Positions 24,006 through 37,551 of a stretch of DNA of 64,000 nt are shown in pieces. This DNA is from Saksenaea vasiformis B4078 (taxonomy: Eukaryota > Mucoromycota > Mucoromycetes > Mucorales > Saksenaeaceae). Location: NCBI GenBank assembly GCA_000697055.1, contig JNDT01002265.1, positions 27,381-91,380 of the forward strand. The letters are read 5' to 3'. Both the position numbers and the translations under genes were made by a program. Numbering within the stretch: the first letter of the stretch is position 1; each line of letters begins with the position of its first letter. The notes beneath the pieces were generated by a model, which worked only from the letters and a program-made list of their open reading frames with translations, was not told the origin of the DNA and did not search any database.

Positions 24006-25674
24006 TTAGAGGCAATAAATAAAGTTTGGATCTTGCGCATCTGTGAGATTCTCTTCAACATCCGTTGCTACGGTGCATGGCTGTGCTAGGCGTTTGCGGT
24101 TGACTGAAGCCATTTTTTGTCGTGCGACTAGGAAAAGCATACACGCTAATGACTGCATGCCAATATATATCAAAAGGGATGTTGTGTCGGGCACAGCAAT
24201 TTTTCTCATCGGGTGAGAATAAGCTGTAATGCCGCCTAATAATCGGACAGCAATCCACAGTTCATAGTACAAGACCCTTTTGGTATATCCTGATACATTA
24301 TTTGAAATTGATGTCAATACTTGGATAAATGTTCCCAAATAAGCAGGAAAAAGGAGTATCCCAATGAGTTTGATCGCCATGACTGGAACAGTGACTGCAA
24401 GTGTCATGCCAAACGTAGATATGATTGTGCTTGTACATGCTATATAAAGTATCTGGTGCCATAGACAAGCAATGTAGATACTTAGGAGCACAAACACTAG
24501 TTCCGCAAGTTCCATAGCAATTTCAAGGCCGACAGACTGGTTCTCCTAAGTTGTGCTAAGTAGATGGAAATACAATGTATACCTACTGATAGCTCAAATG
24601 TTTTCCACAGTTGAAAAAGAAGAAGATATGCGCCTTCTTCATACAGTATGGATAGAAATATGGCAACAGACAAAGCCCACAGACGAATTTCTTTTAACGC
24701 CTCCGTGATTTGCCTTATTTCTATCACCTTTGTTCGCACGATCGTATTATCGCGGATACGCTCTTCCACCAAAATTTGATCTTCTGCGTTGAAATTCCAA
24801 CGTTGTGACCGAGGATTATCGATAAAGAAGAAGAAAATATAAGCTCCTATAGAGCAAGTGATGCCACCAAGTATGACAAGGACCCTATTTATAAATAGCA
24901 TAAGAAGGCTACTTAATGCAGAGAAGCTTACCATTGCCATACCACTCTACCGTGCGCCTCCGCGTGCGAGATAGCAATCATGAGCACACCCCTGACAGGG
25001 ATAGCTAGCATATCTATACCCAGCCGATATGCCTGCTCACGTCGCCGATAATATGTCGATATCAGCATTATTATTGCTATAAATGCGTTGCCTTCGATGA
25101 CGCCAAATAGACATAGGAGGATAGCTGTTTGTTTGAAGTTTCCTAAAAATTCCGCACAGATCGTTATCACACCACACAGGATCAAATCGACACCGATGGA
25201 TTTTCCCAGAGGAATGCGTTGTATGACATAATTGTTGGGAAACTACCACTGGTGTCATAATCGGACATACTCTCTCTTATAGTCCTGCTTTGTATCTTAC
25301 TTGGGCAGCAACCATTCCGGAAGACCAGAGAATATATAGCGTTTCTCTCTGTGAATCAGCAAGAGCCAAGTCTCCGCGGTGGACATAGCAGGGAACATAC
25401 AACAAAGAAGATACACAGAGGCGCTACCAACGTCAGCTTTCTCTCCATCACCCAGTATGTGCACACACCTCGGTCAGTGATATGATAAAAATAAATGATA
25501 GGATGGTTATGTCAAATCTTCGTACTAAGGCACGCTCTTTAGAAGACCTAACATGCTCTTCTCTGGGATTTTCCACTGCGTAATCCGATCTAAACTTGGA
25601 ATGTTCAGTGTATCTCCGTTTCAAGCAAAGAAAAATAAAGTATTCACTGACTGACTCGATGTATGCGACATCAT
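24006..25674 (-). CDS. MFS anion:cation symporter family transporter, copy 3
   Basis: The inferred 27-nt first exon (start 25674, MMSHTSSQS) splices to a segment reading ENPREEHVRSSKERALVRRFD. Further exons include 24928-25185 with YYRRREQAYRLG, about 24600-24890 with IDNPRSQRWNF and VEERIRDNTIVRTK, and 24006-24515 with SGYTKRVLYYELW and ENLTDAQDPNFIYCL. Frames are open through all recognised blocks. ACS-family membrane transporter with unknown substrate; the same-strand neighbours are close paralogues. Confidence 0.82.
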
Positions 25675-26933
25675 ACGAGAACGAATGGGTGGAAGATGAG
25701 AAGAATTAAGCCATGTGCGCTGTCCTTAAATTTCGTTATGGTGAGGAAATTGTTACTGTGGCATAACAGTCGTCGAAATTGCGCATGATATATATGTTCG
25801 TCATGCCATAAATTAATGGAAAAGGAAGGAAAGCAATGAGTTCTGCTATATCGTGCCATCTGATCTCGGTTCTTTGGACAGAGTAAGGTATCTCCCATTT
25901 TGGAATAGCTGGTTGCCACATTTGTCCATACTTCAAGCCGTCTTGGTTCCTTTAAACGTCCACAGGCAGTTTGGAAAGCAAGAATTCTCAGACAAAAAAG
26001 TTAATCCAAAACTCACCATAGGCGAATGTTCGAAAATTTTGTAAATACAAATTGTTTTCCGATTCGTAATATGGCGAATAAAAGTGGGGAAGTGATCAGA
26101 TAAATGAATCCTTTGAGACTTGTGCTACTTTCTTTCTTGCATATCATTGATCCTGCGGTATATGTTGGCTGTCGTAATGCCCATCCGATAGAACTGTGTT
26201 CCCTAACAGGAAAGATCGGGAATTGTCGTGTTTCCATATACAGTGAACTTCTTCACTGAAACACCAACTGAATCTCATCGTCTATAACTTGGCCTTATCA
26301 CCCAGTTCAGTACAACAAGGTAGCACTGTGGCATCACAGTAATTGATCCATTCCATAATCTACACGTAATACCGAGAAGAACGTTCACTAATCCCTATTT
26401 CCGACAAAAGACTGAATCTTATAAATAGGCAGACAATCTAATTGAATTAAAGAGATCAACAGTCTCAAAGGATTTTATCTGTCTACTGTCTCAATTAATC
26501 CACCCATACAACAGATCTGACTTATATATATTACTACTGGTAGCTCTACAATAATTGAAACATGTACCAGCTTGATGGAGAGCAACAACTCTAATATTTT
26601 CATATACTGATTGACCAAATCAACGTCTTATTCTGACTTCCAATTTTCTGAGATTTCTGACAGGTCGCTTTTACTAGTATTAGTGCAAAGGTAGCGAGGT
26701 TGCTAGAATGTATATATACATCGGATGGTAACATCACCACACGAAACATGTATGACAATTACCATAAAGCGTAAGAAGCATACGACTGCATACAACAGAC
26801 TTCTGGAGCTCGTAATGCAATAGGTAGGAAACCATAGATATTTCTCATAATATGTAATGCGAGGTCTGCCTCTTTGGCTCTTATGAAAGTGTATGCTTAC
26901 ATTTTTTAGCAATGGCTTCAAAATTTTCCACTT
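25675..26933. other. Spacer between transporter copies 3 and 4
   Basis: About 1.26 kb with no supported gene. Around 26395-26475 a segment with AAAGACTGAAT and ATAGGCAGA resembles sequence near 11045-11085, suggesting a weak dispersed repeat. The left end is the presumed promoter of copy 3. Confidence 0.4.
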
Positions 26934-28608
26934 TTAAAGCCGATAGATAAAATTTGGATTTTGTGCATCTGTCGTATCCTCTTCCGCAACAAACGACGTG
27001 GTGGGAAGTTGCTCTAATCGTTTGCGGTTCACTACTGCCATTTGTCGTCGCGCAACCAGCAAAAGAACGCATACCGGCACTTGTATAGCAACATGTATCA
27101 GGAAGTTCCTAGTGTTCGGTAGAGCGAGGTTGCCTAGAAAATGTGATTGGCCTATAGTTGCGCCTAGTTCATTGACAGCAATCCACATCTCGTAATAGAA
27201 GACCCTTTTGGTGTATCCTGATACATTATTCGAGAGTGACGTTAACACATGGAGAAATGTCGTCAGATAAGCTGGAAGAAGTAGTATGCCAAACAGCTTA
27301 ATCTCCATGAGTGGCACAGTGGCCGCAATGATCATGCCCAGCGTAAAGATAACCGCTCCTGCTACTGCAATATAAAGCGTCTGGCGCCATCGACTAGCAA
27401 CGTAAATACTCAAAAGTGTCAGCATCAGTTCCATGACCTGCGTGGCGATGCGAATTCCGAAATATTCTAGTTCCTAAACTGTATTAAGTAGATAAAGTAT
27501 GGTGATATAAGCTTACCGACAAGCCAAACGTTGGTGAAATGGAGCAGAGAGAAATGCATAAGTTTGATTCATTCAGGCTGAATAGGAAGATGGCCGTTGA
27601 TAAAGCCCATAGACGCACTTCCTTCAACGCTTCTACGATGTGCTTTACTTCTATCACCTTTGTTCTCACAATGGTGTTATCGCGGATGCGCGCTTCTACC
27701 AAAATCTGATTTTCTGCATTGAAATTCCAACGTTCGGATCTGGGGTCGTCGATAAAGAAGAAAAAGGTAAGAACACCTACAAAGCAAGCAATGCTGCCAA
27801 ATATATAGAGAATCCTGTTTACTTCACATTCAGAAGGCCATTTAATACAGACAGGTTTTACCATTGCCAGCTTGACTTGTGATAGTGCTCTGTATATTTA
27901 ATGGAGGCCACGATGATACTGTTGATAGGGGAAGCAAGCATTTGTAAACCGAGCCGATAAGCCTGCTCACTTCGCCGATAGAATGTCGATACCAGCATTG
28001 TCAAGGCGATGAATGCATTGCCTGCAATCACACCAAGGAAATATTGGAGAACCGCTGCCTGGGTGAAGTTCCTGGAAAATTGTAAGCTGATTACCACGAT
28101 ACCGCACAGGATCACGTCGACACTGATGGACTTCCCAAGCGGAAGTCTCTGAATCATGTAGTTGTTAGGGAACTACGAAAAAATTGGATCAACTTCACTG
28201 GATACACTTTCTCTCCTTGTATCTCTGAAATGGTTCTTACCTGAGCAGAGAGTATCCCAATGTTCCACAGGAAAGCCAACGTTCTGTACTGTGAATCAGT
28301 CAGAGCTAGCTTGTCTTGAAGGACTTCCGGTGGAACAATAGCAAGAGAATCCGCACAAAGGCGCTACCAATATGAGCTTTTTTTTTCCTTTACATCATTT
28401 GAAAACAATACATACCAGCAGTAATGATATAGCACATATGAATGGTAGAATTGTAAAATCAAATCTTCGCACCAGCGCCTGTTCTTCAGGCGACTTAATC
28501 TCCTCTTTGAAGTTTTCAGGCAAAGTGTTCGCCTTGAACATTCTAGGAACTTTGTTAGGTCCATTTCGGAAACATGCTAACTGACTGTCTCGATGCATAC
28601 AACACCAT
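26934..28608 (-). CDS. MFS anion:cation symporter family transporter, copy 4
   Basis: The inferred 27-nt first exon (start 28608, MVLYASRQS) joins ANTLPENFKEEIKSPEEQALVRRFD. The block 27858-28157 has FYRRSEQAYRLGLQM, 27530-27840 has IDDPRSERWNF and VEARIRDNTIVRTK, and 26934-27434 has SGYTKRVFYYEMW and the ending EDTTDAQNPNFIYRL. All frames are open. ACS-family transporter; the substrate is not predictable from the sequence. Confidence 0.82.
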
Positions 28609-28975
28609 AACAGGAGACAGATAAAACACGAGAAAGAAGTAATTTTATATGGAAATGCCTCCGCGGTCCTTTCATACCAGAGAAGAAAATATTGTAGGCC
28701 GCAACAAGACCGATGGGTATATGCAACGATGCATAGACGTAGCAAGTCATACGTGCATAGCGAGAAGCTTCTACTACTTTATGCCAGCTGACACGGATCC
28801 TTTTTGAGTAACGTAAACAATAGCCACACGTGAAAAGCGTAGAAAACTCGCATTGTCGATCCCAAGTGAGCAGATTATACGGGAAGGTGGCGTTAGATGC
28901 ATTGAGGAATCTCACCTCGTAGCGCCCTCGTATAGTAGGATACAATTGGTTGGTATCGTGTGGTGGTTATTTATT

Positions 28976-30240
28976 TTAGAGTTGGTATGTAAGTATCAGA
29001 TCTTTGGCCTCTGCTAAACCATCTTCAACATCAGCTAACTTCTCTGGAGGTCGATGTTGATTGTTCATGGTTTAGTGGCGGCAGCTTCTGTCGTGTTACT
29101 ACCAAAAGTATGCAACCTATTATCTGCACCAACGTCTGTAAAGCAGCTTATCGTGCTTGAAGGAAAGAACTCTTTCAGAACGTCAGATTCTCCAACAGCA
29201 TAGCCAAGTAGGCAGGACAGTATACACAGCTCGTTGTAAATAATTCTCTTTGTTTGTCCTGGCACATCTGACATAGAAGTCTGTACATGCACAAACGTCG
29301 CACACGAGAAAGAAGCATATTAACTTCGCATCCCTTATCGGGACAGCAACAGCTAATATCACGCCAAGCACAGAGCTTACACTGTAGTCCATCCGCAGGT
29401 TACGTATAGCGTTTGACGCAATAGGTACGCAACGTAGATGCTTACAAGCACGACAAATAATGTTGCCATATCAGCAGCGATTTTAGCGCCGGGCGTCTGG
29501 TACCTCCGATTCAGTACCGAATGCGACTTAATGTATATACTTACATGATGGTCGAATGTTGCTGAGTTTGGCGAGAAGATGATTGATATAGTCGTTAGAT
29601 CCACGATGAATGAAAACAAAGCCATGCAGCTGGTTCATACTCTTATTTCTTTTAACGTTTCTATCGTCTGACTTCTTTCTGTATTTGCTGTTCCCATCAC
29701 AACAATGTCAGTGATACGATCTTCTACTAGTATCTGATTCTCCGCATTGAAACTCCAATGTTGTGATTGAGGGTTGTCGATAAGAATGAAGAAGGAAAGG
29801 ACACCAACAAGACATCTAACTCCACCAAATACGTAACAGATCCTGCGAGATTCCGTCATTAGAAATGGTTATTCAAAGTTGCACTATTTACCATATCCAT
29901 CTTGAAACACCATACTCCTTTGAATCTGGGACAGCCAATTGAAGAAGAAAAGCACTGAGAATGAGTACCGAGTTCATAGCGAGGAGCAATAAACCAAACC
30001 GGAAGGTCAGCTCATCTCGTCGATAGAAAATGGATATCAGCAGCAGCAATTTCACAGAAACAACGCCCTCTGTAATTCCAAGAATAGATTCGATAATCGC
30101 TATTTGAGCAAAATTCTTCGATAGACCTAGGCAGCACGTTGCTATACCACGGAGTACTGTGCCAATGCTAATGCATTTTCCCAGCGGGACCTGATCTACT
30201 CTGCTCACCAACATAAACCTTTTGCAAATAGGACACATTG
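28976..30240 (-). pseudogene. Truncated, frameshifted transporter pseudogene, copy 5
   Basis: Central and C-terminal blocks of the same ACS transporter can be followed (FYRRDELTFRFGL at about 30020; IDNPQSQHWSF and VEDRITDI at about 29710-29800; PGQTKRIIYNELC at about 29200-29250). The N-terminal part with the SPEERALVRRF motif is absent right of 30240. The C-terminal end needs at least two frame changes to go from RQKLPPLNHEQ to EDGLAEAKDLILTYQL at 28976. The conserved tail LTDAQDPNFIY is thus badly degraded. It lies at the border between the array and the ERG24 gene. Confidence 0.75.
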
Positions 30241-30402
30241 CACGAATGCAGTCGTATCAATGAACCTCAATATCAGATACTCGTTTGTAGAGGATGCCAA
30301 AAATTACAAGACAATTTGATCGTCAGAGGGACAGGAGTGGTCCATTTGGCAATGACAGCTTACATTTCATGCAATATTGTTATTATTATTTTTTTTTCTT
30401 TT

Positions 30403-32153
30403 TCAGTAAATGCCTGGAATTATTCTATATTTAACTTGCAGACAGTAGCGACTCCAATCGTCGACGCCATACTTTTCACGACAGAATTTTTCGTCGCGGC
30501 ATTCACTATAGGCTAATGTGATGGCGCAACAGAAAGTATAGATATATGGGACAAATGATTCACCTCCGCACAGTACGCACCATGCAAGTGTCATGAGCCA
30601 GTGACCCAGATAATCCATATTCCTAGCGCTTGAACACCACCCAGACGTGATCAAACGACCATGTTTTGTCTGGATGTACTGCAGACCTGTAAAAAAAAAA
30701 AAAAAGAAAATGAGCGCCTTTTTTTTTTTTTTTTTTACGTCGCACGATCGTACCTTGGATACTCGCGTCTTCAGGATTTTCTTCAGCCGTCAATTTTTGA
30801 TTCTTTGTCGAACGATACATATAGTAACCTCCCAATTGAAGTGCGGTTGCAAATACTACAGACACAATGCCTAGATCTTGCGGGAAATCCGCAAGATAAC
30901 GCGCTTGTAGACTGGACATGACAGGTGTCCAGCAGAGATGATGAAATAGATGCAAGAAGCCAAAACCATCTACACAATACAAAAAAAAACCACATGATGT
31001 TTACATCGCTTTACTTGCTCAGCCGTTCTAATTGCAAACCTGTCAGGATATCCTTCGTCTTGAGAACGGAAGCCTAAAGAAAGAAGAAAAAAGTGAGCTC
31101 CACATACATGCACGCTGTATTTATTTTGCCTACCTCATGCCATAACGTATCAACGGCATACCATAATTGGAAAACAAGGAGTAAGATCATGCTGTTTGTC
31201 AGGCGGCCCTCCAACAGCGTCCACTGTCTTACTGCCATGCACACATCGAGGAAAAGCCATGCTACCAAAGCTGGACGTACAGCGGTGAAAAATTTGAAAT
31301 CCAATGTACCCAACCGAGGGTTGAGTTCGCGGCCAATAACAAACTAATCACACACATTCAGTTGCTGAAAACAAAACCAACAAAGGATGGGACTTACATC
31401 GTAAATCGGGTTGCCTGTGTTGCCTTCCAATGTCAGTAATTTTTGCTTTCCAATAAAACTGGTAGCATAGGCCAACAATGCAAGAACAAAGGATATGACC
31501 ACCGATGCGGCGGCAAGGTGAGCAAAATGTGTATAAACCCACAGTAACAAGCGCAAACCCTGACCACGGTTGGACATGAAACCCATGGTCATCATGGTCT
31601 GAATAGCAGGAAAGGCTACAACGCAGGAAGTTATTAATCAACCAAAAAATCAAACTACCGATCGCGTTTTCGTACCATTGAGCTTGTACTGCAGTCGAGT
31701 ACCGTCGCGAAGAGGTGCCCCTTCGATAGTATCACCAGGCATCGCAATGGAAAACGTAACTAGCTGAGCCAGAAATGCAAAGTACCAGAGTACCGAAACA
31801 TACTCCCAGTCCAAGAACAACGACAGTAACATTTCCAACTCAAATCTGCGAGCTACGAGATCGCAGAGAAATGCATAAAAACGTTGAAAAGGTGTATACC
31901 CGAGATCATCACAGCCAAATGCTAAGATCAAAACAAGTAAAGGAGGCAAAATGCAAAAGCCTATAGCTCCTGGCAGTCCTCCCAGCAGTCTGCACCGGGA
32001 AGTTTTGGGATTCAATTGATCCCATGTCTGCCGTTGCGATGATGAAGCCGATGACGACTCCTTTTTCGAATGTGTTGATTGAGAAGGGTGAGCATCAGAA
32101 GTGTCTGTTTGGTGTGAAGGTTTGTTTTTCTGGCTACGCTTCTTGGGTGGCAT
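30403..32153 (-). CDS. ERG24: Delta(14)-sterol reductase (ERG24 family)
   Basis: ER membrane enzyme that reduces the C14-C15 double bond of ergosterol precursors after CYP51 demethylation, using NADPH. The start MPPKKRSQKNK at 32153 is preferred over the upstream ATG because a basic, disordered head is common. Exon 1 ends at 31676 and joins in phase 1 to give LQYKLNAFPAIQ. Family landmarks are PGDTIEGAPLRDGTRLQYK, GNTGNPIYD, FVIGRELNPRLG, DFKFFTAVRPALVAW, the helix with GFLHLFHHLCWTP, ITSGWCSSARNMDYLGHW and the C-terminal DDWSRYCLQVKYRIIPGIY. The last motif is a hallmark of ERG4/ERG24 reductases. Around 7 exons; all look intact. Confidence 0.92.
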
Positions 32154-32320
32154 GGTATTTGGGAAGGAAACACGCGAAACATTTTCCTTCATGCGGGTTT
32201 TGGAGCGCGGAATCGTTTCATGTAACACAAAAGTTTTTCTTCCCGTCAACTCAACAAAAAAAAATTCATGTACATCACAAACGATCGTTTCTTTCTTTTT
32301 TTTTTTAAACCAAATGTAGT

Positions 32321-34735
32321 TTACAAGAAGGGTTCCAAGTTGAACTCTAAAGTAGTAGTAGGGTGCGTCAATTCGAAATTGTTAAGGACAGTAGGGTGAA
32401 GTACACCAAACGAGCCAATCATAGCTTCCTTTCGCTCGTTCGTTTGGGAATCCACGTATCTTAAATGGATATTAGCAGAACGGCCAGGGAAATAAGTAGC
32501 ATCTAAAAAAGACATGCAGATGTTAGCCACCTTGTTCTTATTAATTAACACCACTTACTCTCAGCTTCCTCGATCCAGTAACCGAGTGATGTGCTATTCT
32601 TCGAAATCAAAGAGGTGCTAAGCATCTCCATGATGCGGTTCAGTAGACCATGAATCACCTAAAAAAAAAGATGAAAATGAGCATGTTCTTCCTTTTTCTT
32701 ATATTTTCTCTTACCTCGAAACCAGAGGTCTTGGACGTGTATGCAGCGAGAACACGTCGTTCGTTTCGTGATCGGCGTTCGCGGCTCTCATCCTTCAGAC
32801 CAACATCCGAGACTTCAAACACTTTGATGGGCAAGGCAAGTTTCTTGTTGGAATGGATGGTCTTGAGAACACCAGGAAGAAGGGAGGTACGGACAACCTG
32901 ATACTCAATGGTCTTGGGGTTGGCAAGCTTGACTGCGGTCTTACCATCATCCACACGGTTAAGGAACTTGTAGTTTTCGTCATGCGAACACTAGATCCAG
33001 AGAAATTGTGAGCGTACATCCGTTTACATGAAGCCTCTTTTTTTTCTACGTACCAATGTCAAAGTGGCTACTTCCGTGAAACCAGCCATGGCCAATTCTC
33101 TACGGACATGGTCGCTCAATTTGTTGATAGGGAATGGGGCACCGACTGTGTTGACACCGGGCATCTTCTTGGGCAAATTGTCATAACCATATGAAATAGC
33201 AACATCTTCCATAATATCGCAGGCGTGCAAAATATCCCAACGTGTTGGTGGCACATCAACAAGAATTTCTCCCTTATCTTCAGGGTTGACCTTTGCGCCC
33301 AATGTCATCTTTCCCAAAAGCTTGCAAATTTCGTCTCCCTCAAGATCCAAACCCGTGCATGATTGGATGTAGTCGATCTTGGCTGAAGCGCGGCGGGGTT
33401 CCAGCAAAGGTGTCGTCTTGACAGTGTTATCAGGGTACACAATTTCAACAGGCTCAACACTAAAAGAAGAAATCCCGTTAGAACGCGCTTTTCGAAACAG
33501 ACGTCCCAACTTACGTGAAAGGTTCAGCACAGTATTCGGAGAACATGGATACAAGTGTGTTCAGTACAATGTTGGCCTTGTGTTCGTCGGTAGCGGTGAT
33601 TTCGATGAAGACGTTCTTTGTCGTCAGCTTGATCTTGGAATGCTCCGAGTTGATGATAGGAGGCAAAGAGCAAACGACACGGTTGGCGTCATATACAACA
33701 GGATAAACAGGAGAGTCGCGGATAATATGAAGGAATTTGCCAAGATGCTTGTCGTTCTATTATCTGATTTAGCGGATCCCACCCGACGCAAAATTCCTTC
33801 CTTACAGTGTAATGTTCCATCAGTTTATCACCATCCATCTCAATATCCTTGTTCAATGGCACAAACTTGACGTCCTTGGGAGCCTGGGCTTCATAAGTGA
33901 AGGGGCCCTGGATGGTGTCGAGATCGTGGGTACCCATGGAAGCCAATGTACGCTTGCTAGAGGATAGTTAGGTCTCTTTTTTTTTTTTTTTTTTGCTACT
34001 GTTTCCATGCAGTCATGTTCGCTTACCGACAGATGTTGTTGTGTAACTTGTCTTGGAGTTCGATGAAACTATCATAACGCTCCTGAGTGAAGGTGATATT
34101 ACGCAGAATGGCGCCAACAATAGCAGGACGAATTTGCGCAGTCTATTTTGACAGATGGATCAGATCAAACGTTTTAAAAGTGATGAAAAATTATCTCACC
34201 TCGGGCTTCACAATGATCTGTTGCAACTTGCCGTCAGCGGGCTTGACAAGCTTGTACACGGGAGGCTTCTGCTTGCCCTCAAATACACGAAGAGCACGTT
34301 GAATACCTTCCTGGCACAACAAGTCGTATCTTAAGAAACAAAAAGGTGTTACATTTCTCTTTTTGTTGTAAGTGAAAAAGGTCGTACCTGTTGGCAGGAA
34401 TGTCGATCTTCAACTGAGGTCTTTCCGGAAGGCCTTCTGCGGCTGCGCCACCCTTTTCCAAGGCTTCAGAGGTCTAAGCATGCTCGTGTCAGTGAATGGT
34501 GGACGGAAAAAGAAAGAAAGACAAAAAAAAAAGGAAAGGTTACTTGCATCCTCCTCAAGTTCAATACCGAAGCGGAAACATAACTCGAACAACTCTTCCG
34601 GAGCTAACCATGGGAAAAGGTTGAGTTAGTCATGCGTGCTCCCCTTCCCTTCTTCTTTTTTTTTTCCTGGGTCGTACTGTAGTTTTTCTCCAGAGCGTCG
34701 AAAAGGGATTGCTTATCAACGGTGACGGTGGGCAT
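32321..34735 (-). CDS. FRS1: Cytosolic phenylalanyl-tRNA synthetase beta subunit
   Basis: Beta subunit of the cytosolic alpha2-beta2 Phe-tRNA synthetase, which carries the B3/B4 editing and B5 domains. The start at 34735 gives [19 protein letters not shown], typical of eukaryotic FARSB. About ten short exons follow: [14 protein letters not shown] (N-terminal), [69 protein letters not shown] (B3/B4), then B5 with [21 protein letters not shown] and YGYDNLP, and the catalytic-like core ([26 protein letters not shown]). The gene ends at 32321. Its expected partner alpha subunit is not in the window. Length and motif order match the family. Confidence 0.94.
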
Positions 34736-34876
34736 GGTCTACTGTAAAAGGGGGGTTTGTGCCGTCAAAGGAAAACAAGCCTAACTTTTTAATCGGTGGC
34801 TTGTGTGTCAGAATGGGTCATGCGATCCGTTTTGGTTGGCCTCACCCGAGCGCAGCCAAAAGTGGCTCTTCAGGGC

Positions 34877-37551
34877 ATGGCGCCTACCAAAGTTAAAAGC
34901 CCGCACAAATCAACTTCCATTAAAAGCGTCAAAAAATATGAAGATGGACCAGTGTGTGGCGGATAAATCCAGTATTGCCTGTTTCGTTTCTTTTTCCTCT
35001 TCTCTTCGTTCATGGTCTGTCTCGGTCCTCGTAAAAAAGAGAAAAAGTCGGCGCTTAGCCCTGGCGATGCACCGGCATCCAGAGGAATTGACCCCTCGCG
35101 TGCCAAAAGGGGGTCCAAACTTAAACCGCCAAAGACTTCCACAGCTACCACAACGACGACAACCACAACGACAACAACAACAGCGACCACAAAAACAGCA
35201 CCGAAAAGAACATCCCTCGTCTCACTGCAATCCAAACGCACCTCTTCTCCTCGTGCCTCGTCCCCTCGGGCATCACTTGAGAAACCAACGGTCGCCTCCG
35301 CTGTCAGACGACCTCCATCTCGCAACTCCCTCCTGCCAGGGCGCCAGTCGCCTAATCCTGACGCACGGCCCAATTCGCCTCATCATTCCAGGATAAGCAA
35401 TGCAGCTACTACTGCTACTGCTACTACTGCTGCTGCACGATCCTCTGCGGCCCGACCGGGTACCCATTCCCGGAATGCAAGTGCAGCATCTGTTAAAAAA
35501 TCTCCCATTGCCCAGATGAGGGAAGACTTTGACGAGCTTAAATCCAAGGTGATTTATTTCATAAAAATTGTGTACAACATGAAACCATGGAGAAGATCCT
35601 AATTTATCCTTCCCTTTTTTTTTTATTTTCACAGAACGACGCTAACTTGCAACTGATCGCCCAGCAGCAAGCGGAGCTCGAACGATTGAAGCAGCAGTTG
35701 GCTGAACAGCCTTCGCAGGCTGAAGAGGAAGTGGGTGAACCTACGCCTCCTCTATCCAAGTCGACAACACAGTCCGATATGAGTGTACTACAGACCCAAA
35801 ATGATGAAGAAATCCAGCAACTTCACGAGCAATTAAAGCAGCGAGAGAAAGATTTGGAAGCCCTTCGACAGCAATTGGAAGTTGAGAAGTGTGAGCATGA
35901 AACAAACAAGGATGCGCCAAGCATCGTAGTGAGCGATGAAAAGGGCGAAGATGCAGCTAAATTACTCGCAGAGAAGGAGCACATGTTAGAGGAGAAGGAA
36001 CGTGAACTAGAGGAATTGCGACAGAAGTGGGAAGCTGAGAAAAAAATGCAGAAAGACGCATCTGCTGATGAGGTGGCAGGCCAACTCGAGCAGTTGAAAT
36101 CGCAGGTAAACGAAGTGGACCTCTTTTTTTGTCCAAGGATTATGTGCTGATAAGGCCAGGATATAGAACGAAGAAGCGGCGAGTCGTTTAGCCGAGAAGG
36201 AGAAAGAATTAGCCGATTTAAAGCTGCAGATGCAGAAGCGTCAAGATGATAACATGCATGAGGACGAGGAAGAAAAGGCGATGCGTGCAAAAATTGACGA
36301 ATTGAATCGCCAAATGGAAGCTCAGAAACGTGCGCACGAGGAAAGCCTGCGGTTGCACGAGATTGCTTTGGCAGAAAAAGAACAACGATTAACGGAACAA
36401 AAAGAAGCACTCGATAAACTGCAGGAAGCTCATGAAGAAGAAATGAGAAAATTGAAGACGACGCAGACAAGTCGCATTCTTCAGTTGAAACAAAGCCATC
36501 GCCAAGACATGAACGGACTTCAGAAACAACTGACGGAAGCGAAGGAAAAACTACAGAAAAATCCAACGGTGGATCTTGAGAGTGAAGTAGAACGTATCCT
36601 CACTGAATTTGAACAAACGGAGCATAATCATACCGTCGCTATCGAGAATCTGCAGCAATCGCACCAAGACGAGTTGTCGGATCTCAAAGAGAACCACGTG
36701 GCGCAACTCCGAAATTTGAAGAAGGTACAGTCATACACGCACAAATTTCTGCCAACAGAAGCCAAATCCTGGCCTGCACCCGTGCCCCTCGCCACCTCCC
36801 TATCGAAACTACGCAAGACCAATGGACCACAAACACGAACAAAGAAATTCATGACGCCCAAAGAAGATGAAGCACCTGTCTTTCTTCCTTTGGATAACAA
36901 AAAGGTCCAGGTCTACTTCTCTAGTGTCAGTGGTAGCCCTGTGGTATGTGGTCTATTGGTATGATCAAGGATAACTCATTCTTCTTGGCTTAGATTAAGA
37001 AGAACCAGGAACAGATTCAGCAATTACTCAAGACCCATGGTGTTGCCTTCGAATTGCTCGATGTGGCTTCCAGCGAAGCTGTTCTTCAACATATGAAGAA
37101 GTGCAATAACAACGGATCCACTGAGGGACGCGCTAAGGAAGTACCTCAACTCTTTGTTGGTGGCGAATATAGAGGCGTAAGTGTCGGTTAATATTTTTCA
37201 GAGAAGGGTTATCATTAACTCGTCGTATAGCAATACGAAGATGTTGTTCGTAGTGTGGAGGAGAACACCTTGGAAACTTTGCTGAGACCAGCTGCTGAAC
37301 GCGTGCTATCGGAAGAGGAAAAGAAGACCTTGCAAAAGATGGAAACAGAAGCCAGTGATCCTGCTACTGCACCACCTGTCCGCGTATTGCCTGCTGGACC
37401 TGTCACCATGCCCACGTTGCGCAAAACAAAGACGCCAGGCCCTGTCCAGCCTCTGCGAGATGCAGATGATGATGAGGAGTTGTTGAAGCAATTGGAAGAG
37501 GAGATCAAGCAAGGAAAGGTGAACGAGGATAAGCTCGGTGAACTCTTTTAA
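34877..37551 (+). CDS. Coiled-coil protein with C-terminal SH3BGR/glutaredoxin-like domain
   Basis: The N-terminal 200 residues are basic and Ser/Thr/Pro-rich, with a Thr run (35148-35190) and RTSSPRASSPRASLEKP. A long charged coiled coil follows (about 35640-36730; EEKERELEELRQKWEAEKK and similar heptads). The C-terminal part reads KVQVYFSSVSGSPV, then IKKNQEQIQQLLKTHGVAFELLD and VPQLFVGGEYRGQYED. This matches the thioredoxin-fold SH3-binding glutamic-acid-rich (SH3BGR) family. The usual CxxC is absent, as in that family, so redox catalysis is not expected. A 98-residue acidic tail ends at 37551. The start is uncertain: ATG at 34877 (MAPTKVKSPHK) followed by an intron joins in phase 0 to SALSPGDAP, or ATG at 35012. 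Likely a cytoskeletal or scaffold protein by inference. Confidence 0.8.

Noticed and set aside
35823..36566. 247-codon minus-strand open frame
   Set aside because: Antisense shadow of the coiled-coil exon: its Ser/Phe/Leu-rich translation is what the reverse of Glu/Lys/Gln codons gives.
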